DNA of 64,000 nucleotides, taken from positions 50,735,996-50,799,995 of the forward strand of contig JALIGW010000003.1 in the NCBI GenBank assembly GCA_023053685.1, in the 5' to 3' direction. The DNA is from Diadophis punctatus similis. Its lineage: Eukaryota; Chordata; Lepidosauria; Squamata; Dipsadidae. Every line of letters starts with the position of its first letter. Positions within the stretch are counted from its first letter, which is position 1. The notes below the pieces were generated by a model. It was not told the DNA's origin. It was given only the letters and a program-made list of their open reading frames with translations, and did not search any database. The position numbers and the translations under genes were made by a program. Below, piece after piece: positions 57,660-64,000 of the stretch.

Positions 57660-57722
57660 AATAACAGAATGTCAGAATTTGAAGGGACCTTAATAGTCTT
57701 CTAGTCCAACCCCCAACAGAAA
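57660..57722 (-). mobile_element. CR1 LINE 3-prime-end fragment
   Basis: AATTTGAAGGGACCTTAATA followed by GTCTTCTAGTCCAACCCCC is the complement of the conserved CR1 end segment also found at 48733-48797. Confidence 0.7.
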
Positions 57723-57979
57723 GGGTGGGGCCAAGATATTTTGGCTCCCTTTTTCCTGTTTTGTGGGGATTTTTGAGGGGGAAATAGGAGCGGCAGTTTT
57801 GAGTGTTGCAAGTAATTCCCATTCTCTCAAAGTCCCTTTCCTTGCCCTCCAAATGTTCTGAAATTGTACTTCCAAAATTTGCAATTTTGCTATGAAATTT
57901 CTGGGGTGTGCCGTAGAGCAGTTGGTGTATTAGGATTGTGCAAATGCTTTGAAATATTTGAAAAAAGATGAATAGAACT

Positions 57980-58450
57980 GGTACTCTAGTTCAGCTAGGT
58001 CATATAGGATTGTCATGCTTTGGGACCCCTTCTTTGAAGCAATGTAATCTGACAGGATCTAGGAAGCTTCATGTCTGCTGGCAGCCTCTGCCTTCTGGAC
58101 TGATCTCTCTCTTCCCCTTGTCCTCCATTATATGGTTGGCCCTCTCACCCTGTTGGCTTTCAGGAAAGCATTAAAAACACGGGTTCTTGGCCCCAGGATA
58201 ATTTGAATTCCTTCCAAGAGCGTTATACGGCATATTTGTGTTCCTAATCACCTTTCAAATGTTATCATTTCAATTGTTTATGCTATTTGCTTATTTTATT
58301 ACTTGCTTACTGTACACTGTACAGAGTCAGTTGCAGTTTGGCTGAGATTTGATTTATTCATTCATTCATTCATCACATTCTTATATCGTCCATCTCACAT
58401 AGTGATTCTTAGATTGGACAGCCATATAATCTCTTAAATAAATAAATTAA
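57980..58450 (+). pseudogene. Decayed LINE RT C-terminus and 3-prime end
   Basis: The plus-strand translation shows a degraded end of a CR1/L2-type RT (LALSPCWLSGKH and the following AAGCATTAAAAACACGGGTT, like the Phe-Arg-Lys-X-Leu-Lys-Thr-Trp segment). It is followed by a 3-prime UTR with CACTGTACAGAGTCAG. At 58345-58445, TTCATTCATTCATTCATC and a minus-strand LINE tail (TTATATCGTCCATCTCAC) follow, apparently from a second copy. Confidence 0.5.
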
Positions 58451-58836
58451 TTAAAGATGAAAAGCAATATTGGACAACATCAGTGAACCATAATCCCTTA
58501 GTTGCTTAATATACTGCCATAATATACAGTTACATATTAAAACATATATACTTTAGTTCTTACAGTAATACCATTTAAAATATTCTAGATTTAAAATCCT
58601 GTAAAAGCTGCAATATGCAAATTTTAAAGTCTGGGACAGACTTGCAAATACATTACATTCATTTCTCAAAGATACTAGCAATCCATCAATCCTCTACTAT
58701 TGCTTAGATTCAGCTCTTTTATTAAATGAATGTGACCTAAGAACATTTAAACAGTGAATCTGATGTTCGGGATATAATGGGGTGACACTTAATATACAAC
58801 CAGCAGGCATGGGTGTCCACAGGGTAGGGCTGGGTG

Positions 58837-59214
58837 CAGGGGTGGGTTCCACTTATCTTCACCACCGGTTCGCATCGTGACGTTTCTCTTCCTCCATGCA
58901 ATTTCACTTCCGCGCATGCTCAGTAGCAGGATTCAGCCTGAAACACAGCTGAGGAGCTGATCAGCTGTGCTTCGGGCAAAGAAATAAAGGTGAGTATTAA
59001 CCCCGGGGCAGGTGGGAGGGCAGGCTCTTTTTCAAGCCGCGGAAGAGGAGAAGCCATCCAAACACGGAAAAATTCAACAAAAATTCCCCCAAAAACATGG
59101 CGGCGCCCACGGACCGGCACGGACCGAATCGGATCCGTGACGCCATCATTGCGTCACCAGCGGGTCGCTAACGGTTCGGGCAATCTGGTCGGAACCAGGA
59201 GGAACCCACCCCTG
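58837..59214. mobile_element. Non-autonomous hAT (CAGGGGTGGGTTCC family), 378 bp
   Basis: Perfect ends CAGGGGTGGGTTCC and GGAACCCACCCCTG. The exact 8-bp duplication GCTGGGTG is at 58829-58836 and 59215-59222. The interior contains GCTGAGGAGCTGATCAGC, ACATGGCGGCGCCCACGG and GACGCCATCATTGCGTCACC. Confidence 0.95.
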
Positions 59215-59343
59215 GCTGGGTGAGTCATTGGGGCACAAGTAAGTAGGACTGCATTCCCATGATGAGGTAACTGTTGGTTGTTGCAGATACTGTTCCTGGC
59301 AAAATTAACAATTGCATACCTGAAGTGTGTTCATTGGTTAGTA

Positions 59344-59478
59344 CAGGGGTAGGCAAAGTTGGCTCTTCTATGACTCGTGGACTTCAACTCCCAGAATTTC
59401 TGAGCCAGTCATGCTAGCTTAGGAATTCTGGGAGTTGAAGTCCACGAGTCATAGAAGAGCCAACTTTGCCTACCCCTG
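59344..59478. mobile_element. hAT foldback MITE, 135 bp, near-perfect hairpin
   Basis: Ends CAGGGGTAGGCAAAGTTGGC and GCCAACTTTGCCTACCCCTG are exact inverted repeats. The arms stay complementary almost to the centre through GGACTTCAACTCCCAGAAT. The exact 8-bp duplication GGTTAGTA is at 59336-59343 and 59479-59486. Confidence 0.95.
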
Positions 59479-59489
59479 GGTTAGTAGTA

Positions 59490-60555
59490 ATCTCCTCAAC
59501 TGAATGTAAGAAGTAAAAAAAAAAGTAGAACATTTAAGGATTTGTCATTTATCAACAGAACAATCAATCATCCTCACCCCCCCACCTCCCTGCTGGCAAA
59601 ACTATTTCCTCCTCTGTTCAGAGAAAGGGAGGGTCTCACTTGTATCTCTGATACATTTTTAAAAGTTGCTATGAAGTGCATTTGGCATATTTTGAAAGCT
59701 TAGCTTAATTTTTAAGAGAACAATTTTTCTTCGAATACGCATATAATAAAGGATATTGATTTAAAACGTTAAAGCTGGTGTTATGGAATTTAGAAAAAAG
59801 AAAAAAAAATCAGAAGGAGATTTAGTGTTGGCATGGGTTGCTGCCTTAGGCTTTTGGTGGTTTCTTTTTTCCCCTTTTGCAAAGAGGGGGTTGCTGAGGG
59901 CTATGTAGGGTGAGAAGGAAGGCAAATTGTGTTTGAAGTCTGGTTTGCTAGCAGCTGGCAGCCAGCTGTGAGACACTCCCTGAATTGTGGTTTCCTATTC
60001 ATGTTGAAATGTTTGATATGAACTCCTAGGCCTCCATGTAAGTGAAGTTAAGTGAATTGCACTGGTTTCCTGCAGTGTGGCTGTAGAATTGCTTCAGCTT
60101 TCTTGTTAGCCTGATTCAAAGAGTCTGAAGAAAACAAAGCAATGGAGGACGGGAACAGGGAAAATTAGGTTTGTTTTCAAGTCTGTGCCAGCTGCACTTT
60201 TATACTAGAAATAATATTTGTGGAAAGCACATTAGAGCAGCAAACCTAGTTCTGAATAACTCAAAAATAATTCAGCGGTTAGAAAAACCCTGTGAAGAAT
60301 ATTCAGGAAATGCAGAGTATTTTGTAATGCAACGGAGGAATCTGAATTTGAAGGATGATGCAATGGGTGCAAATGCATGGGTGCAAATTTTCCACCTGCA
60401 GGCAATTATTTAAAGAAGCTTTATCTTTCATGGTTTTCCCAGGAAATGATCCATTTGATATAGGGAGGTTACAACAGATGTAACATGTGTGCTCCAATTC
60501 CCTTGGAATTCAGACTTTTGAAAACCCTTCTGTTTTCAATATAGAATTATTGTGA
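59490..60555. other. Intronic sequence, no gene seen
   Basis: No recognised feature. Confidence 0.4.
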
Positions 60556-60657
60556 TAATAAACTAGATTATCTATGGAGATTCTCAGTCATCCAGGTCAT
60601 GGTTGTCCCAAAGGTGCTTTTTCAAGAGGCAACAGGACTTTCTGGTTTTTCTTTGAA

Positions 60658-60691
60658 GACATTTCGCTTCTCATCCAAGAAGTGTCTTCAG
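60658..60691 (-). ncRNA. Hammerhead-ribozyme-like core (minus-strand arm)
   Basis: Read on the minus strand: CTGAAGA (fits CUGANGA), then CTTCT / AGAAG as a 5-bp stem II around the loop TGGATG, then GAAA, then a GTC cleavage-type triplet after one base. The order and spacing fit a hammerhead core with minimal stem III. Activity is not shown. Confidence 0.5.
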
Positions 60692-60701
60692 CTCTTCAGA
60701 G

Positions 60702-60735
60702 CTGAAGAAGCTTCTTGGATGAGAAGTGAAACGTC
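60702..60735 (+). ncRNA. Hammerhead-ribozyme-like core (plus-strand arm)
   Basis: CTGAAGA (60702-60708) fits the conserved CUGANGA box. GCTTCT (60710-60715) pairs with AGAAGT (60722-60727), one G-U pair, across the loop TGGATG. GAAA (60728-60731) and GTC (60733-60735) follow. All conserved core parts are present in order, with a near-absent stem III as described for Penelope-element hammerheads. Confidence 0.55.
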
Positions 60736-60789
60736 TTCAAAGAAAAACCAGAAAGTCCCGTTGCCTCTTGATAAACTAGATTAGGTTAT

Positions 60790-61490
60790 CCAGCTTTTAG
60801 AATTCTGGAGATATTTGTATTAATATTAATTTTAATAAAATTGTAATAATGTATGATAAGAAGCTTGAAGAGGCAATCCTCTTGTAATTCATACACAAAT
60901 GTTGTTCCTTGATTATTGAATATATCCTTCTAGGATTTATGAATTCCACTGTGATTTGATTGTTACCGGACAGTATTTTCTAAACTTTTTCAAATGTGGA
61001 TCACTAATTAAATCTTCACAAAATAGGGGCATCACTCAATTATACAAGCATATCTTTAAGAGCATGAGTGTTTAGATTTTTCATCACATAATGATTACAT
61101 TTGAATTTATGTATGCCTTCTTATCTGTTCTCTTTTTAAAGGTTTTTTGTATCAAAATAATTAAACCAAATTAAATATTTAAGCATTGTTTGATATTTTT
61201 ATGTGCTCACACTATTACAATAATTCTTGGCATTCACTTGCTCACTGATCAGGAACATAGCTCAATAGAAATCTCTGAGTACTAAGAAGATAAGGCATGA
61301 TCAATTCAATGAAATTCAATTTTAACATATACATCATTCGTCCTATTTGCAGACTTATTTTGTGGGGTTTGGAGATGCTTGTGGAAGATCACAGTTCCAC
61401 TTAGCATAGCTCAGAAGAATATACAACCAGTAATTACACTTGAGACTGTTTCATTACCAGGTTTTGAATGTTACTACTTGCGTTGCTACT
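60790..61490. other. Intronic AT-rich sequence, no gene seen
   Basis: No recognised feature. Confidence 0.4.
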
Positions 61491-61497
61491 TGTACCC

Positions 61498-61560
61498 TGT
61501 TTCCCCCAAAATAAGACATCCCCTGATAATAAGCCCTATCGGGCTTTTGAGTGCATGGCA
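61498..61560. mobile_element. Fragment of an interspersed repeat (CCCTGTTTCCCCCAAAATAAG)
   Basis: ACCCTGTTTCCCCCAAAATA and AAGACATCCCCTGATAATAA look like the end of a DNA transposon I have seen in vertebrate introns but cannot name with certainty. It abuts the Gypsy remnant, so it may mark an insertion boundary or be part of the Gypsy element 3-prime side. Confidence 0.4.
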
Positions 61561-61574
61561 ATAATGCCAAGCGC

Positions 61575-62125
61575 TTATACGTCCTGGAACTCTTTGAAAA
61601 GGTAATCAAATTCACAGCGATGGAGTTGATGCCGGTCACCCCTAGGCCAAGGGCGTAGAACCAATCGAAGCCCAAGAGGCTTGGAAGGCTGCTGCTGACC
61701 ATGGCGAGCTGGAGAGGCCCCTCGAAACAGTTGAACTTCACCTGGAACTGGCCTTGGCCAACGACGGGAATGAGATTTCCCTGGTAGTTGGAGAGTTTCA
61801 TGTGGGTTTCATGGAGGCGGCTCTTCTGTAGGTTCGGAAGGGCGAGCTTCAGGGTCTGCCAGGCGACTATGGAGACTGCAGAGCCAGTGTCGATCTCCAT
61901 GAGGCAGGGAGCGCCATCGATTTCCACAGTGACTGTCAGCTTGCTTTTGCTGGGAACACTGGCCCTGGCAATTCGCGTCTGGTTTGTGTCAGGCTGTTCT
62001 TGAGTTGTGGCTTTTCGGTGCAGTTTCCAAGATTCCCGCCAAAAAGGTTTTGACAGTTTGTGACATGCGGCGTCAGGCGCATACGCATGATTGGTGGGCA
62101 AAATGGTGTGGAAAACTTTAGCCAA
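61575..62125 (-). pseudogene. Ty3/Gypsy-type protease remnant
   Basis: The frame contains the aspartic protease active site (IDTGSAVSIV, near 61880-61905). It also has the retropepsin-like strand order that follows: GQFQVKF, then LLGFDWFYAL, like the conserved Leu-Leu-Gly-X-Asp block. It continues in the same frame as the gag part upstream but is separated from it by one in-frame stop (62132-62134). The reverse transcriptase that should follow is missing; the element breaks off near 61560-61575. It is a dead LTR-retrotransposon fragment. Confidence 0.82.
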
Positions 62126-62131
62126 ATATCC

Positions 62132-62582
62132 TCACCGCTCGCACCATTGGTAAATGGTGTCGCAGAAGCGGCACAATGCCCTCAGATGCTGCCCCACACA
62201 GCTGGCACAGTCAGCTCTACTGTCCCTTTTGTCGGGTTGCTGTCTGCGGTCGGTGCGGCAGACATCCTCGTCGCTGCTAGCTGAAACCTCGAACGTGCCT
62301 TTGCACCAAGGCGGACAGCTTGGCATCAGCCCTGGAGGAGCAAATTTGTGCAGTGATTCCGCGGCCTTAGTCGATGATTCAGCCGTCCTGGCTTCATCCA
62401 GAGCAGCGACCAGTGTCAAATTGGATCTCACCAGGAGCCGGCGCTGCAGATGAATGTCTTGCACGCCGCAAATCAACTGGTTGAGCAGGATGTCGTTGAG
62501 GTCTCTGAATTTGCAGTGACCAGCAGCTTTGTGGAGGACAGCGATGTACTGCTTAATGGTCTCACCCTCCTGTCTGCCTCAG
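62132..62582 (-). pseudogene. Ty3/Gypsy-type gag C-terminus remnant
   Basis: Minus-strand translation shows a gag-like end with ETIKQYIAVLHKAA and LLNQLICGVQD. It is followed by a nucleocapsid part with cysteine clusters (CASCVGQHLRALC, with one base-codon less than the usual CCHC spacing, and CRFC further on). The frame ends in a TGA at 62132-62134, after which the protease continues in the same frame. Left and right LTRs and the N-terminal gag are absent. It begins abruptly at about 62582. Confidence 0.75.
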
Positions 62583-62589
62583 GTAGATA

Positions 62590-63815
62590 CAGGAAGTGTT
62601 GAGATTTATAGAACACTTTCCAATTTAGATGTGGTCAACGCAGTTGAGGGTATATATTTTAACATTTAATTCCATCAGATTCCTTAAGATAATTCAAGTT
62701 ATTTTTAATAAGTTTTTGTAATTCTTTCTGCAAGGCAAGCTCAGTTTGTTGCAGCAAACTTCTTTGAAGTAATTTGAAGTAATTCTTATTCTACTTATCA
62801 AACAGTATTATTATTACAGGGATCCCCAACTCTTTTGAGTGCTTATTCAGTCATTAAATCCCAGTTTTCACTCAGGAACTCAAGATGTGATATGGGATAC
62901 TTCCTCCTCCTATTGTTCCTGCTGCAGCAATCCTGTGAGGTAGATTATGGGATCTAGATTGCCTCTTCACAAAATAGCTGCTGTAGTGGCATGGCCAGTC
63001 ACAAGACAAATGTCCGAAGAGGACATCTTGGTATACACAAGTTCTACATTAGCGATTTGTGCAGTACCCAAGGTACAGATACCATCAAAAAGCATTTTTA
63101 AAAAATTCTGTTAAATATGGGTGGAAGAGAAAAAATATAACTTCGGTAGCCAGCACTGAAAATGAAAATGTCTTATTTTATTTCATTTATATTGCTTCCA
63201 GAAAATTTGTCTTCACAGAATGAAAACAGAGAAGAAAGATGATTAAGAAAGATAGTTAGAAATATCTTCCTCCAAGGGATTTTCTGATGAGATTGTTGTT
63301 GAGGTGGCATAATTGGCAATAATAGGATATGGATATTATATTCATACAGTATTGTGATCGTAATATCCATTTTATACAATATCCGCTGTAGAAAATAAAT
63401 TCTTCGCAATTATTTCTGCTTAATTACAATTTCTCACCATTCCTTCAAAAAAAATTATATGATCTAGATTTCTTTATACTGTAGAAAAGGTTACTTGTAC
63501 AATCCCAGAACAAATTGCTCCAATTTTTTCTGGCCTTTCTGGCTTAAGGTGCTGCTTTGAAAATGTGCAGTAGTGCAGCAGTTCACTATTGTCTTCTAAC
63601 TGTCGGATACAAATCACAATTAGTGCATGAAGCACAGAAATACAGATATAGTATACTTCAGGATGTTCGGTATACAGCATAGGTCCTTCACTTTGCAGAA
63701 CTGTTTTAATTAATTAAATACAGTGGTATGCTGCAGCTGGCCAAAATCTGTTTTAGATACAACAGCTGAATCTGCATTATGTGGCCAGAAGAATGAAACA
63801 TTTTCTTGAAGGCAG
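62590..63815. other. Intronic AT-rich sequence, no gene seen
   Basis: The start of a hAT-like terminus (CAGGGATCCCCAACTCTTTT at 62817) may be present, but no matching end was found. Otherwise featureless. Confidence 0.4.
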
Positions 63816-63817
63816 TC

Positions 63818-63819
<2 letters not shown>

Positions 63820-63889
<70 letters not shown>
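63820..63889. repeat. (GA)n microsatellite
   Basis: About 34 uninterrupted GA units. The minus strand reads as Ser-Leu repeats, a false open frame. Confidence 0.95.
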
Positions 63890-64000
63890 CCTGGCTTTAA
63901 AAAAAACCATAGAATTTTAACAGCATTGCAGAAAGTGGGACCACCACTGGACTGAGTATATGGGTGGGGAATAACTTCTGTTATAGACAGTGAAGGGACT

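Larger units (their letters stand above)
60571..60770 (-). mobile_element. Foldback retroelement remnant (Penelope-like terminal repeat), copy 2
   Basis: Inverted arms meet near 60696. The left end is complete (TCTATGGAGATTCTCAGTCA) and the right end stops at GTTGCCTCTTG. A 13-bp exact direct repeat ATAAACTAGATTA flanks it (60558-60570 and 60771-60783). Each arm holds a hammerhead-like core: plus strand 60702-60735 and minus strand 60658-60691. The full end here matches the full end of copy 1 (11112-11321) in opposite orientation, so in both copies it is the other end that is truncated. Penelope-like elements carry hammerhead motifs in inverted or tandem pseudo-LTRs; the assignment here rests on that. 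Confidence 0.68.

Noticed and set aside
62817..62960. Possible hAT left end CAGGGATCCCCAAC
   Set aside because: No inverted partner or target duplication was found downstream.

Overview
The window is vertebrate nuclear DNA, almost certainly from a squamate reptile and quite possibly a snake. The evidence is two Sauria-type tRNA SINEs, a reptile CR1/L3-like LINE with an AAAT tail, reptile tRNA-SINEs with GTTTAAC-type tails, and many short hAT transposons of families typical of squamates. No bacterial, organellar or phage gene organisation is present.

Layout. Positions 1-4180 are AT-rich upstream sequence with several repeats: a SPIN-like hAT, small foldbacks, a perfect 124-bp palindrome and a broken hAT. 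A CpG island and presumed promoter cover about 4190-5660. Exon 1 of a ZSWIM-family gene lies inside it on the plus strand (start codon 4999, splice donor 5657). ZSWIM5 is favoured over the paralogue ZSWIM6. Everything from 5657 to the end (over 58 kb) reads as the first intron. I could not find exon 2, so it probably lies beyond the window.

The intron is a mosaic of mobile elements in AT-rich unique sequence. Thirteen short hAT elements keep an identical 8-bp target duplication, two more keep a 7-of-8 match, and several copies are broken or have lost it. Five copies or fragments belong to one AT-rich DNA-transposon-like family with GTTGTTAAGTGAA repeats. One of these is split by a hAT and another by a short solo LTR. 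There is a 3.3-kb CR1/L3-like LINE with endonuclease and reverse transcriptase, broken by two frameshifts. Further retroelement traces are a Ty3/Gypsy gag-protease remnant, an L1 reverse-transcriptase remnant, three LTR candidates, CR1 3-prime ends, tRNA-SINEs and a 5S rRNA-derived pseudogene. Two foldback elements resemble Penelope-type terminal repeats with hammerhead-ribozyme-like cores. A 1.47-kb composite element carries a GC-rich minisatellite and nested hairpin cassettes.

Only one host coding exon is supported. The other open frames are transposon remnants, simple repeats or chance. The most unusual items are the perfect palindrome at 2126-2249, the hammerhead-like foldbacks at 11112-11321 and 60571-60770, and the composite element at 22752-24224. 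All repeat names come from recalled consensus features, not database searches, and need a repeat-library comparison.
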